64,000 nucleotides of DNA from Melastoma dodecandrum (lineage: Eukaryota > Streptophyta > Magnoliopsida > Myrtales > Melastomataceae): the NCBI GenBank assembly GCA_029817715.1, contig JARUPY010000534.1:3722501-3786500 (forward strand), written 5' to 3'. Position 1 is the first letter of the stretch. Each line of letters opens with the position of its first letter. The position numbers and the translations under genes were made by a program. Shown piece by piece: positions 10,613 to 22,965 of the stretch. Below the pieces are notes generated by a model. It was given only the letters and a program-made list of their open reading frames with translations, did not search any database and had not been told where the DNA came from.

Positions 10613-11399
10613 TAGGGGTGAGCAAAATATCCGATTTCCGATATCCGAGTCCGATATCCGAATTTTTTTTCGGACTCGGATTCGGAAATTTATAATTTCG
10701 GACTCGGATTCGGATATATTTGAAATGAAATTTCGGAAACGGACTCGGACTTGGAATTTTAAAAAAAAAATTCGGATATCCGGATATCCGAATATTGAAA
10801 AACTCGAAGATGGTAATGTTGATTTTTTAGTTATATTTGTTGTGTCAACAAATATCATTTCGAATTTAAATTGTAGATTTTGGTATTATTTTTGGGACTA
10901 ACGTTACTTAATTTGAATTGTAGATTTTGAAAACATGGGTATGAAAGTGTATTCGAATTTTGATGACATTTGAAGGATTCAAGAATGAAGACTTATAGAA
11001 GATGCTTTCAAGTGGCTTCCCTTGCTCTTTTTTATCTAGCTTTGCAATTATTATCGTTATGAGAATCGTTATTAATCTTACGTGGACATCAAATTTTAGA
11101 CTAGTTTTAATCTTAAGCTTGGAGTATTGTTGCATCGGCTTAGGATGTTGCATCTTTTTGTTGGATGTGGTTGGAAGGTATTCTTTTTCCAATTCAAAAT
11201 GTGTAGCACTTATTCACAATCCGAAGTTCGGAAATTTCGGATTATCCGAATTCCGAGTCCGAATTAATTTCGGACTCGGAAGTTCGGAATTATATAAAAT
11301 CGGACTTGGACTCGGACTTAAAAAAAAAGAATTCGGAAGTTCGGACTTGAGTGAATTTCGGACTCGGATATCCGAGTCCGGTCCGAATGCTCACCCCTA
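10613..11399. mobile_element. Non-autonomous hAT-type element, 787 bp, with 8-bp target duplication
   Basis: The left end is TAGGGGTGAGCA and the right end TGCTCACCCCTA, a perfect 12-bp terminal inverted repeat except where the sequence runs inward. Both sides carry the same 8 bases, GATATATT, at 10605-10612 and 11400-11407. Eight-base duplications and this TIR are hallmarks of the hAT superfamily. The subterminal 100-180 bp on each side are packed with CGGACTCGGA and CCGATATCCG words in both orientations, likely transposase-binding repeats. The interior is AT-rich and encodes no transposase; the small frames here are incidental. Perfect duplications suggest a fairly recent insertion. Confidence 0.9.
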
Positions 11400-11407
11400 G
11401 ATATATT

Positions 11408-12613
11408 GAATGTCGCATTTTATAAGTGTAATTTTTTAAATTTTTTTTTTTAAATGAAGCGCGATTTTCTCGAAATATTTCCATACATTCTTCGTCAAAC
11501 ACAACACCCCCCTCCAAGAAGATGAAAAAAAAAATTATTAATGAAAAACTAATTAAACAGCGCAGAACACGTGTCTTCCCAGTCTGGACCGGCCGGGGTT
11601 AGATCGAATGGCTCGTTTCCCTCAAAATCAATCCCCCCCGAGCTTCGCTCTCGTTTCCAGTCGATCGTCTCCGATCTCGGTGAGTTGTTTCTTCTGCCGG
11701 ATCTGTCGGTTTGGATGGATTTGGTTGGGACGTTACTGGTGTTGAGACTCCTGAATTTTGAGTTTGGATTAGGTATAGGGCTGGGATGAATGAGTTTGGA
11801 TTTGCTGCCTTGAGCTTGCTTTCGTGAGCGATTGTGTACTGCTGGCTGCTGGTGTGATCCTTTTGTTTCACTTGAATTGTTAAACAATCACGTTCCAGTG
11901 AAATTCCCCCCCCCCCCCCCCCCGGGGCTAGGCTATCGGGAGGACAAACTTGGGATTTTCTGGGATCCCTTTCATTGATTGGACTTTTTTGCTTTGCTGG
12001 GATCTTACTAGCCCTGGCCAGGTCATTGCTATTTAGGAGTTGCAAATAGAGTTTAGAAGGTCAGTCCTTGCTTAAATTAATTTTCAAGGGTCTTCGATGA
12101 GCGACAATGATGCGTGTATGCATTGAAACATCTATTTGGGTTGCAACTTCCTTTTACGCCTCGGTGGTACACCGTAGCTCATTCCATTTGTAGGAAATTG
12201 ATGGATCGGCACATGTAGGAATTTTCTAATTTTTACAACATATATTCGTTTATTGATGCATAATTTTCTCAGCATGATTAACATTAATAGCCTTCTGCTG
12301 TGGATCATGTGTAAAATCCACTTGATTATCCTCTATCAGTTGGAGTAGATACATAAAAGCAACACAGCAGAATAAAGGTAAATGTAGTAACATGTGATGA
12401 TGCCTTTTCGTACTTTACCGAGAGACGAACCTTGATCAACTTGATCAAACCTCATAAGCTAAATAAAGTAAGCACATAATTAATAGGTTTGCATGGATAT
12501 TTTCATTATGAGAGATATCGGCATTCCTCTTTGATCTGGTTTTGTTTTCTCACGGGTTTCTTTTTGTATGAAATGCTAGATATATGTTGTAAACTGAAGG
12601 AGGTGGAAACAAC
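11408..12613 (+). other. Leader region and probable 5' UTR intron of the bHLH gene
   Basis: A GC-richer block at about 11570-11680 looks like a noncoding first exon and ends in a good splice donor (TCTCG|GTGAGTTG, GT at 11680). A matching acceptor lies close to 12598, just before the ATG at 12614. The intron contains an 18-base run of C at 11906-11923 followed by GGGG. No ORF of note. The transcript structure is inferred. Confidence 0.5.
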
Positions 12614-14095
12614 ATGGTGGAAAAGTTTTGGGAAAATGAAGATGACAAGGTCGTGGTTGAATCTGTATTGAGTGCTGAAGCATCAAATTTCTTGATATCA
12701 TCTTCTGGAAATTTGGCTGCAAATGTGATCACTTTTCCAAGTGATCTAGGCGTCCGACAAAGCTTATCTCGTCTTGTAGAGGGATCAAACTGGAACTATG
12801 CTATTTTTTGGCATGTTGCTAGCTTAAGATCTGGAGGAATTGCCTTGATTTGGGGAGATGGACATTGTCGGGACTCTGCAGCTGGCACAACTGAAGAAGG
12901 AACCTCTGCTGGAAGTGTAAAATCAGAGACACTTCAGAAGAAAGAAGAACTTAATAAGCTGGTTTTGATGAAGCTTCATAGAAGTTTAAGCCCATCTAAA
13001 AGGGATGTATTCGCCTCAAAGTCGGATGGTGTGTCGGACCTTGAGATGTTGTACCTTGCATCCATGTTCTTCTCTTTTGACGTCAATTTATCATGTGGTC
13101 CCATGGGATGCTACAAAGCAAGTACATCGGTCTGGGCTTCAGATGCAGCAGCTTGTCTGGAACAGTACCATTTGAGATCATATCTGGCACAATTAGCAGG
13201 ATTTCATACGGTGGTGTTTGTTCCCGTCAGAAGTGGCGTCGTGGAGCTTGGCTCCGTCAAGTTGATTGCAGAAGATCAGAGTGTTGTGGAGCAGGTGAAG
13301 ACCATGCTCGGAAATTCGTCTCCCACAAAGGCAAAGGCTGTGCCCAAAATATTTGGGCAAGAACTGAGTCTGGGACCCATTAAATCTCAGCCCGTCAGCA
13401 TCAACTTCTCTCCCAAGGTCGAAGATGATTTAAGTTTGGCTTCTGACTGCAACCAAGCACATGGGAGTACTTCTAATGGATATCTGAGTGATGGTGATGC
13501 AAAGTTGTTACCTCAGTCCAATCAAACCGTTATTGGTGGTTTTAGTCCGCAAACAAGAATTTCCAGTTTCGATCAGGGCATGGATGATGCATCCCACATA
13601 AACGACAATCGTAGACCACGAAAGAGGGGAAGAAAGCCCGCTAATGGTAGAGAAGAGCCTTTAAACCATGTGGAAGCAGAGAGACAGCGTCGGGAGAAGC
13701 TGAACCAACGGTTTTATGCATTGAGGGCTGTTGTCCCCAACATTTCAAAGATGGACAAGGCCTCCCTGCTTGGTGATGCCATTACCTACATCAACGATCT
13801 TCAAATGAAGATTAAGGTTCTCGAAACTGAGAAGAATATGGATGGGAAGCCTCAATCAATGCAGGACTTTGATTTTCAGATGAGGCCTGAAGATGCAGTT
13901 GTCAGAGTAAGCTGCCCTTTGGCAGTTCATCCAGCTTCCAAAGTCGTAGAAACTTTGAGAGAGCATCAGGTCTCTTCGGAGTGTAACGTATCTCTCAACG
14001 ATGACAATGAAGTTACCCATACATTTTCCATCCGCGCTCAAGCTGGGATGGGAGAACAACTGAAGGAGAAGCTTTTGGCTGCGCTTGCCAAATGA
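12614..14095 (+). CDS. MYC-type bHLH transcription factor, JAM-like (bHLH13/bHLH17/bHLH3 group)
   Basis: A single uninterrupted frame of 493 residues encodes a nuclear jasmonate-pathway bHLH factor. The bHLH-MYC_N domain spans roughly residues 48-205, with [12 protein letters not shown] at 58-69 and the IWGDGHCRD motif at 79-87. A basic stretch [10 protein letters not shown] (333-342) looks like a nuclear signal. The bHLH covers about 347-402; H352, E356 and R360 are the triad that reads G-box CANNTG sites, and [14 protein letters not shown] is helix 2. A C-terminal ACT-like segment (about 425-490) follows. In Arabidopsis the JAM proteins repress jasmonate responses by competing with MYC2. 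The start at 12614 is preceded by a plausible leader and gives the usual N terminus. Intronless coding regions are normal for this group. The gene appears intact. Confidence 0.9.
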   Translation: MVEKFWENEDDKVVVESVLSAEASNFLISSSGNLAANVITFPSDLGVRQSLSRLVEGSNWNYAIFWHVASLRSGGIALIWGDGHCRDSAAGTTEEGTSAGSVKSETLQKKEELNKLVLMKLHRSLSPSKRDVFASKSDGVSDLEMLYLASMFFSFDVNLSCGPMGCYKASTSVWASDAAACLEQYHLRSYLAQLAGFHTVVFVPVRSGVVELGSVKLIAEDQSVVEQVKTMLGNSSPTKAKAVPKIFGQELSLGPIKSQPVSINFSPKVEDDLSLASDCNQAHGSTSNGYLSDGDAKLLPQSNQTVIGGFSPQTRISSFDQGMDDASHINDNRRPRKRGRKPANGREEPLNHVEAERQRREKLNQRFYALRAVVPNISKMDKASLLGDAITYINDLQMKIKVLETEKNMDGKPQSMQDFDFQMRPEDAVVRVSCPLAVHPASKVVETLREHQVSSECNVSLNDDNEVTHTFSIRAQAGMGEQLKEKLLAALAK

Positions 14096-14511
14096 TGTTG
14101 GCATCAAAGGCTAGCGGTCGAGGTCCCTCCACCCTCAAATTGTTGCATAGTCTGTTTAAGTCGATTATGTTCTGGCAATTAACTAAGTGGGTCTTGTTAT
14201 GATATCTTGTATGTATTAGGCTGGTGCATAGACTTGTAAGTTGAGTCGTATCAGAAAATTGTGATGGGTGTTATGTATGAGCTCTGTCAGCACCAAAGTT
14301 AGTTATTACGGTCAGTGCATCGACTTGTTTTTGCTTTAAAGAACAATGACATCGGATTTATGTCTGGGAACAATGTAATTTGATCCTGTGAGGTCCGTGT
14401 ACAGCACCGTGAGACATATAAATGTAATGACATCAATCAACAATGGTACTAAAATCCAGTCAATCTTGTGAATTCAAAGAATCTTTTTAAATGAAAGAAC
14501 TGTGCAACGAC
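14096..14511 (+). other. 3' UTR and terminator region of the bHLH gene
   Basis: T-rich, AT-rich downstream DNA without an ORF. It should contain the polyadenylation site of the bHLH gene. It also forms the convergent gap to the FQR1-like exon on the other strand. Confidence 0.5.
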
Positions 14512-14740
14512 TCAGGCCAGCGCAAGCCTCTTTACGACCGACGCCATGCACTTGCCTTGATGTTCAGCGAGCGCCAACTCTGTGTCGCTTGCCTGTCTCG
14601 ATCCATCACCTGCATAGACCCCGGCGCCGTATGGCGTGCCTGCTTTAACGGAATCCATCTTGAACATCCCAGCACTAAAGGTGTAACCATCCGGAACAAA
14701 CAACATCCCATGGTGGGCCAACTGAGTGATCACAGTCCAG
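14512..14740 (-). pseudogene. Lone terminal exon of an FQR1-like NAD(P)H:quinone reductase (WrbA family)
   Basis: On the minus strand a clean acceptor (CTTGCAG at about 14747-14741) opens an exon of about 75 codons ending in TGA at 14514-14512. The peptide includes LAHHGMLFVPDGYTF, GAGVYAGDG and ELALAEHQGKCM followed by VVKRLA, the C-terminal third of plant FQR1-like flavodoxin-fold quinone reductases, which reduce quinones with two electrons using FMN. The exon is open. However, I could not find the upstream exons (flavodoxin FMN loop and the FPTRFG region) anywhere in the next 4 kb to the right. It is therefore a gene remnant unless a very long intron or rearrangement separates the rest. 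Arabidopsis has an FQR1-like gene (At4g36750) in the same relative place. Confidence 0.75.
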
Positions 14741-17700
14741 CTGCAAGTAAAGAGTAAGTGGGCGACCAAACAATTAAGATGATGGACATCGCAGTGTCTT
14801 ACTTGTGAATCCCCTTTCGATTCGTTTAATAATGTCCAGAAGTAGCACAGGAGACACGCCTTCACCACCAGACATATATGAGGTACGACAAAGAAGCACT
14901 CCGGGCAAGAAGACAAGCTGCAGTATCTCCAGAGATGCACCATCCCAATGAGAGAATCATCACTCTATATAAAAAGGAAAGCTTTCAGAAACAATTCAAC
15001 AGTCAATACACAACATGACCATGTACAAAATATCAAGTATGATCAACAATATGAAATTTATGTGTCACAAGAATCCCATCTTTTAACATTCAAAGCTGCA
15101 GAGACAGAATGACAGAACTCGAAGTTATAACAACAGCAAAGCATACAAGACAACAATGTGCCGCATGGCAGGGCGAAGAATTTGTACCTTTGATTGGCAA
15201 AGGAACCAACCGATCAAAAAAATCAAGCGATTAGGTAACAGAATAGCTTCAGATTACCGGATAAACCTCAACCACATTACATTGACAGAAACATAGCTAC
15301 AGCTTCAGATGTTTGCTTGAGGAATTCCTAAAATGTAGTTGGACTAAGTAAGGGACAATTCCAGACAATGCTTGGGGCACTCGTCAAAATAATCAGAAGA
15401 TACCAATGCTGCTCTGCTATTTTCATGCGCCGTCGGATGGTAAAGAGGGAACACTCGGAAAGACTCAGAAAGTGTTCGTGTCAAGTTAGGACACACTTAA
15501 AAAAAGATAATCTACTTTGTCATAATACACAGAGAAGAGGGACGTGGCGTGATCACCACCCTTCAAGGGTTTCCGCTAATCGTGGTCATTGAGTTGTTTA
15601 ATGCTGGAATTCCTACTCATTTACTTAGCTGTCCCATGTAGAAGTTAGTAATCTCATTCCCCAAGTTGGGAGATGAGGGAACATGGCTTGCCACTGTCGG
15701 GATTAAAGATGGCAGATATTATTTTTATAGCCTAAAAGAGAGGTTTTGATCGACAGGGTTTTAAAGAAAATAAATTGAAAAAAAAAAATGCGTCTTAAGC
15801 ATCCCCAATACACAACTCAAAAGCATGTACGAAGGAATCTTGTGACCCCTCGTCCCCAATACACAACTCAATGCTAACGATGACATAATTAAGACTTTTG
15901 GAAAGACAAAAGATTAAGAGTAATGCATACTCTTTTGACTATGGGGTCATTTGTGATAAATAAAATGGAAGTCCATTGTGTAGACATGACATGAATCGAT
16001 TCCATGGTCATCTGAGGATGAAGAGGAGTGGGGGAGGGGTCCATATTTATGTTTCCCGCCTATTACTTAACTGTTCATCCTTATCCTAAGTGAAGTTAGA
16101 AATCACATCAAAGTGATAGTAATGATGTGAAGAATGTGCTTCTTCAAAGGGCTAAAAAGTAAAGGTTTACATCGCAAGCAAACAACCCCACAAGAACAAG
16201 ACATGGGATATTTTTTCTTTTAATTTTAAATAATTAACGACAGTGAATTTTTAACATCGTATTTATAGAACTTTATGAAATATTTGAAAAAAGAAAAGAA
16301 ATGAAACCCAATGGCGGCAATTAAAAAGCTCCCACAAAACATCAAATCCTCTCTGTCCACAAAAAGCAGTCCCCCCCTCTCCATTTTCTCTCGAACACGC
16401 ACATTCGCGATGACTTTATTCCTTCTTTTTAAATCTACTTTTTCTCGAGGAGGGAAATAAAAGGCGGTCCAATTTCGACCCCTGCCCAGATGTTACACGT
16501 GTTACCCTGGGTATCGCCAATACTTTAGATGGCCGTGGTGATAATATTCTTGTTCTCAATTCAACTAATGCGATTGTTTCCCGACATTTTCCTAATATCA
16601 CACTCAAGTCCCTTTGCGCATGATGCCTATGAAAAGTATGCCCCCTGGACTGTCTGCCATACATGTCTACTACCAAAAGTTAATGTTATAGGAGTCAGCC
16701 TCGACTTCCCTCTCTCTCTCTCTCTCTCTCTCTCTGCTTTCCATCGATCTCATTCGCGGGCGCCCCTAGTCCCGACACATCACATCCATTTTCACGTACC
16801 ACCCACGACATATATAAATAAACTATTAATCTAATGGAGGGGACACGAACAACAACGCCCTTACCCCTTCCCCGACTTCAGCTCTGCCATTTTCACTTGT
16901 CCAGTGACGTAACGTTGGTTGACATTATTCCGATGAGAGAAATTAAATACCTCTGCGCACTCGCATGATGAGACAACCTGGGGCTACTCGCTAGCCCTAA
17001 CAGAAGATAGTCATGAGAACAACTGGATTCCATCTCTGAAGGTTTGATTCAATAATTTTTGTTGCTATGCACGTTGAGGATAAAGACGCTCTAAAATGGA
17101 CCTGGGAGTATTTCACCCGACTTTCTTATGGTCCAAAGGAAGTTTGTGTGTTTGTGTCAAATAGGAGGGCCATGCGTGGTTGGATAGATGGAGGTGGTCC
17201 CCCACAAGGGAACTCGTGGGGAGATGACACGTGTTCAAGGCAACCCCCACCCCCTAACCCATGGCCATGTCTCTTTCCATCATGTCACTCACCCTCATTT
17301 GCCTTTTGGTCTGGTAGAAATATGCCCACCACCCTCCCCCCCCAACCCTCCACCCTACTGCAAATGGTTTCGTAGACAATCACATAAACATGAAGGAGGC
17401 GGGAATTTCTTGCCAACCGGCGGGGGTTTGTGGGTGGGAATATGAAGCTGTAGTAAAAATTGTTATATGACCAAACCAATCAACCCCGGACAATGAAACT
17501 GACTAACGACAACGTGTGTTGCGGCCCTAGAAGGTGCCAACGAGACTCTATCACGTTTAACAAGAATCCGACCGCATTCATCTCTTCTGACATTCAATTC
17601 AATTTGAATAAGTTACAAAATTCGATTAGATGATAAGAATATATTGTAGAAGCTAGTGTAGGTAGGTTTGTTAGGACATTGGATTAGGGAAAGTAGCGTT

Positions 17701-19377
17701 GGGACAGAGATTTTTTTTTTAACAGGAAGCAAAAGGCTGAGCACCCCTAATCTGTCCAAGCGTGTCAGGTAAGGCGTTTTCTAATTTAAGGCAAGGCTTA
17801 TCCTCTCGACTCCCAGAAAGGGTTTGATAAGAATTGCCTGTTTTCTATTTGACAAGTTAGACTAAGTTTGGGCGTCCCGTGTGTGTGTGTGGTTAGAAGA
17901 CGGAATTTAACAATCCTAGAAAAATTCTAGCTTCCTAAGTAATTAAAGGTTCACAAAGAAAAAAAAAAGAAGAGAAAAGATCCCAACTAAATAAACGAGT
18001 GGTGGTATTTCACCGAGGCAATCGAAATCGTGCTCCAATACTAACTTAATCTTGATCAGCCGGGTGGAGGGACAGACAAGAGAAGGACAACGTTCGTGGG
18101 AAGACTTGACTAAGTTAGATGTCTTTTCACATGTTTCCCCTGTCCACAACTCGATAGTCAGCCACGTCGGAGTGTTTTGCTCAGTCCATCTTTCCCGATT
18201 CAAATTACGGGTTCCATTTCTGTCCACTTTGGTTTCTTCCCGTGGTCACCATGAGAGGGGAGGGGGAAATGGTTCCTCTCCTTTCTATCCACGGGCAGAA
18301 CCACCCAGGGAAAGGATAACACCACACCACCATCGCCAGTCACCACCAACCAAGTCGATTTGACGCAAAAGGAAATAATTAAACTCGGCACGTTTGATTC
18401 TGGTGGGTTTCGGCAAATCAATCAAAAAACATGAAACCCCAGTGTGACTAACTTGGGGATATTTAAAAAATTGTACTCGTCTGTCTAATCAATCAGCGGA
18501 GGGTGGAGTACTTACTTTAAGTGTGAGACCTGGCCAACGAAAGTAGGGGCCCCGACTTACCAAGCAGAAGAAGCTGCGCAACCCATGACGTAATCCCAAT
18601 CCCCCCCACCACCAAACCAAATTAAAAATATCTTGTGATAGCCCTAAAGTTTAATGCGAAATGTTAACCAAATCAAGAGGACTCTCGAGTGTGTTAATGG
18701 ATCATATCGACCGTGTTAGGCATTATAATTTGGAGTGGTCTTGAAGGCATCTCCTCCTCCTCCCTAAACCCATCTCGAGCCACGCATAAACACAGTTGTT
18801 TTAATTGCTTTGGGGAGGGGGGGACACGTAGCTCACCTAATATGCCCTGCCCTTTTCATATTTAACCAAGTCAAAAACACAACCCACTTCCCATTTATTC
18901 ATTCACTACGCATGAAAAGTGTTGAATGAAATAGTTACACGGTGGGATTGTATTTAAATTCCACTAAAGTTGGAGACCGCATGACTCGCTCTCCTTTCCT
19001 CTTTTCCCTCACCCTTTTTGTTTATGTTTTACGAGGTGGGAAGAACCAAAACAACACCACCTCCAATCCCCATAGAGAGAATTTGGATATTATCCAGTAA
19101 AATCTATGTACATTCATATTGGTCGCCTTAATTTCACTTTACATTTAGGCACCACCCCAAGGGTAATTTTGTAAATTCACGACAAAGCTGGCATGTCCCG
19201 TGATTCCACACATCACCCATCTGATGTTTTCTTTTTTCTTTCTCTATTTATAATCGAAATCGTTCCGCTCTTCCCATCACTTCCTTTCTTCCTCTTCCTC
19301 TTCTTCCCTTTCCACTCCCCAAAAATTATCTCCTCTCCTTTTGGCATTGTTAAACCATCCCATACAGGGGAAGCACG
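14741..19377. other. Long intergenic region upstream of the HD-Zip gene
   Basis: About 4.6 kb with no gene I can support. The short frames here lack codon bias and family resemblance. There are scattered microsatellites, and 19200-19377 is a CT-rich leader just before the HD-Zip ATG. A truncated FQR1-like gene would have had its upstream exons in the first part; none is visible. Confidence 0.6.
16710..16735. repeat. (CT)n microsatellite
   Basis: About thirteen CT units in a row in an intergenic setting. A candidate polymorphic marker, nothing more. Confidence 0.9.
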
Positions 19378-20242
19378 ATGACCATGAACGGCAATCCGTT
19401 CGTCGATGACGAATTAGCCCTCATCTCGGAGCTTTTCCCCGGCACCTATGCCCAACTGGCGCCTCCCTCGCAAGGTTCATGGTGTTTGTGATGGATTTTT
19501 TTTGTTACTCGGTCGATCAGCTCGTGTTATTATTTTTGCTTACGTGGGGTTTTTGGAATTTTTCTAGAGGCAAAGCCGAGGAGGAGGAGGAGGAGGAGGA
19601 ACAGGGGAGAACCGAGCGGGATCACCGGGATGAAGAAGCGGAAGCTTAGCCAGGTACAAGTTGACATTCTGGAGCAGAGGTTTGGGGAGGAGCACAAGCT
19701 CGAGTCCGACAGGAAGGACAAGCTGGCCGCGGAGCTTGAGCTCGACCCGCGGCAGGTCGCCGTTTGGTTCCAGAACCGGAGGACGCGGTACAAGAGCAAG
19801 AAGCTCGAGGAGGAGTACTCGCAGCTGAAGTCCGCATATGAGAACGCCGTCATCGAGGCATGCCGCCTCGAGGCCGAGGTAATAAACTATATAAAGGAAA
19901 AACAAAAGGAAATACTCTTTTTAAAATACGTGCATCTTATTTGGATAATAATAGAATAAGATGTACAGTAGGTCCGTACGATGATGTTTTATATATATAT
20001 ATATATATGTCGTACAGGTGTTGAAGCTCAAAGAGAGGCTGGCGGGAACCGAGAACGAGAACCGGAGATTGTCGGAGCGGCTAGACCACGGGGGAGGAGG
20101 CGCGAGCAACAGCCCAGTCTCGTCGGTCACGATGATGGACCGTCAGACGCCGTGGCCTGGGGAGCTCGTGTACGACGGCGTGTTCTTCCCGGAGTCAAGC
20201 TGCATCGTCGACGAGATGCAGTGGGTTGCTCCTTTCATGTAA
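19378..20242 (+). CDS. HD-Zip class I homeodomain-leucine zipper factor (HB21/HB40/HB53 group)
   Basis: Three exons join in frame: 19378-19474, 19568-19878 and 20018-20242, giving 210 residues. The junctions are CAAG|GT..CTAG|AGG and GAG|GT..CAG|GTG. Exon 1 encodes an acidic N terminus (DDELALISELFPGTY) typical of this clade. Exon 2 starts with a run of seven arginines from an AGG repeat, then the homeodomain at about 54-112, with the recognition helix VWFQNRR at 98-104. A leucine zipper follows across the exon 2/3 junction (about 112-155). The short C-terminal tail ends WVAPFM. Such proteins dimerise through the zipper and bind pseudopalindromic CAATNATTG sites; HB21/40/53 act in bud dormancy and ABA responses in Arabidopsis. 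Intron 2 holds a TA microsatellite at 19990-20008. A decayed duplicate lies at 27791-29622. Confidence 0.9.
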
Positions 20243-22306
20243 AAATTCTTTGGGTGGTTAGGTGGTGTTGGGGATTCGCCTAATAATAACAACACCAACA
20301 ACAATAACTAGTTTAGTCTAAAACCTTCCGTGACGTTATCTCCGTATTACTCATAATCTGTATTTAACCCTGCTATTAGCATTATATAAAAAAGATGTCA
20401 CGTCAAAAAAGGCAGCACGGTCTTATGATATATTGAACAGATGGAAATTATATCCGGTCCATTTCACATGTAATTTTTTTTTCATGTATCCATCCCCGGG
20501 GGGGCGCACATGCATATAGTTAACACCGAAGCATATACAATTGTTTTAAAATTATGGTCATTAAGAAAAGAACATATCCCAACAGCAAACAAAAAAAGAA
20601 CATGACAACATTTGGACCACACCCCTTCGTATCCTCCCGTAATGGACTCATGAACACAGACCCACCTAGTAAGCAGTGATTTTTTATTATTTAATCAACA
20701 CCATTTTCGGATCTAAGGGACAACCCCCCACCCACCTGAAAACACCAATCTTCATTTTTCTACCATTTGCTCGAAATAAAATGAATTCCAATTTAATTTT
20801 CGTTCCAAACGTGTCCCACGTAAGAATTGGGCGACCCTAATCTACCAACATAACCTAGTCGGAAACTTGTTGTGCTCCCTCCCCCCCTCCCATGTGCTTA
20901 AAGTTGTCGAGGGCAGAAGGTCTTAGAAACCCAAATATAATATATGTTAAAGAAAGGTAATCGTATCGCGAGACTATTTTTTAAGGGGTAAAATAAATCG
21001 AATGGTCATCGTGTTGCCACAATGACTTCTCGTCTTTATCCACATTCTATTATATCCATGAATTCGTACCACTGAAGAGTGGGAAGCGTGTCTTTATGTG
21101 TCGATTAAGAAAGAAAGAATAGTCCACGAGAATCTCTTTTTATTTATGGTGTTAATGAAAGTTGATGATTAAGTGGGTCTTAATTAGCTTTCTTTAATGG
21201 AATTCCAATAAAAAATCAAACACTACTTACACACACATCTCTACTGTCCGATCTCATCCTCTATATGTATGAGTCTTGGACTAAAAAACACACCTTGGGA
21301 AATGGTGGGGAGTGAATAATCGTAGGCATATTACAATTTAGGGTTACTAAAAGAAGTCAAGGGCTAGATAATGCCCTAAATTAAGGCGTAATTGAAGGGT
21401 TTCGTTGAGGTTAAGTTTAATCGGGATGCACAACATGGACAAATCCACACCCAAAAGAAAACTTACTATAAAATTATACACAAGGGAAAGTAAAATGGAT
21501 TAGCTTTGGGGATGAATTGGTTAGATTTGGATGGAGGGGAGGGAAACACGGAAGTTTAGTGTGTCGTGCGTCAAAAGCATATGGTTTCTAGAGAAGTAAA
21601 CAAAAACTCGATCACTGATTAATGAAAGCTCTAAGAGAACAAGGGATAAGTGGAAAAGAACAAAAACAAAAGCAAGGGTAAATAAGGCAAAAGCATCCCG
21701 AGGAGGAAACACTCATACAAACATAGAAAGAGGTGTTTTATCTTGCCCACAGTGCATCACCACACTCACTTTACTTGGATTGTATCCATCCCCTACTTGG
21801 GAAAATACTCGTGGTTGTTGTCGAGGTGCCTTCTTCCTTTTCTAAAGTGCATTTTCTTTACGTCATTACAACAAAAAGAAAAGAAATCAAAACACAACTT
21901 GGAAAAGAACCGAAATAGTTCGATATTTTTGATAGAACGGGACATGAGTTTTAAGGTGGTTTGCCTTGGTTGGTGCCCTAGTATAGAAACCTATATTGGG
22001 ATATGTGGAATTATTATGAATAGACCTACGTGTTCGAGCATATTCCCAGATTCTCCCCGAATGTTATTACATTGTATTTAGTTTTGTCTGGTTTTGGGAG
22101 TTTTTTGATGCAGGAAAAATACAATACACTTGCTTTTGTGAACTTCCATTTTTCTCCGGAGTCCAATCTCTCAAGTAAAAAAAAAAAGCAAAAGGGAAAA
22201 CACATTCTTTAGCCCCCACTTTTAGAACACACTTACTTTGATCCCAGATTATCTTAATCAAAATGGGGAAATAAGAGAAAGCACTTATTTTACTCCCTCT
22301 AAACCA
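20243..22306. other. Intergenic DNA after the HD-Zip gene
   Basis: Contains the HD-Zip 3' UTR and about 2 kb of AT-rich sequence with no supported gene or element. Confidence 0.6.
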
Positions 22307-22965
22307 TAGTTGTCAAAAGTGCGCTTAAGCGCACTTTAAGTCCTGAAGCGCAGCGGAGCGCAGACAGAGGGCTCAAATTTCAAGCGTTCGAGCGCAGTGT
22401 AAGAGCACGTTTAAAGCACGCGCCTTGACCCAAAGCCCAAAGTGCAGAGCGCTTAAAGCGCGCGCCTTGACCCTAAACCGATTCGGGAAGCCCTCACCTC
22501 CAACGACGAACAGCCCTCTCTGCCGCCGCCCCCTTCTCTGACGCTGCCCCACTACCTTCTCCTTCCTCTGCCGCTGCCGGTCATCCTCCTCCTACATCCG
22601 CTATCGTTGCCGGTCTCCTTATTCCCTTTTGTTTTTAATCAACTTTTGATTTTTTTATTATATTATGAGCTCTCCTCATTCCCTTTCGTTTTTAATCAGC
22701 ATTTGATTTTTTTTATTATATTATGAGAATTATTGGACTGATTATTGGTGACATCAGAAATATATTGATGGTTGATTTAGATTCGTCATAATCTTTCAAA
22801 TTTTTTGTTCTCTAGCATTCAAAGTTGAATTAATCTTATCTTGAAATTATTTAGATAAATTTTATTTTTCTTTTAATATTGATGCCAAATGTCAAAAGCA
22901 CGCTCTGCGCTTAAAGCGATTTAAAATGATCGTGCTTCGAGTGCGCTATGGCGCTTTAACAACTA
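22307..22965. mobile_element. Fold-back, MITE-like element with GCGCTT-rich ends
   Basis: The left end reads TAGTTGTCAAAAGTGCGCTT and the right end GGCGCTTTAACAACTA, so the outer bases are an imperfect inverted repeat (TAGTTGT / ACAACTA). Both ends are crowded with GCGCTTAAGCGC-type words. The centre is a CT-rich stretch, then a unit of about 55 bp repeated in tandem (about 22615-22668 and 22672-22727, each ending TTATATTATGAG). No coding capacity. I could not find a clean target duplication, so the superfamily is undecided. Confidence 0.6.

Noticed and set aside
11002..11400. 132-codon frame inside the hAT element
   Set aside because: It runs through repeated CGGACTCGGA subterminal words and has no similarity to a transposase.
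17067..17445. Overlapping plus-strand frames in the intergenic region
   Set aside because: Low-complexity proline-rich translation of C-rich DNA, no splice context, no family resemblance.
19530..19905. Long minus-strand frames opposite the HD-Zip gene
   Set aside because: They are shadows of the homeodomain exon; codon pattern and splice sites support only the plus strand.
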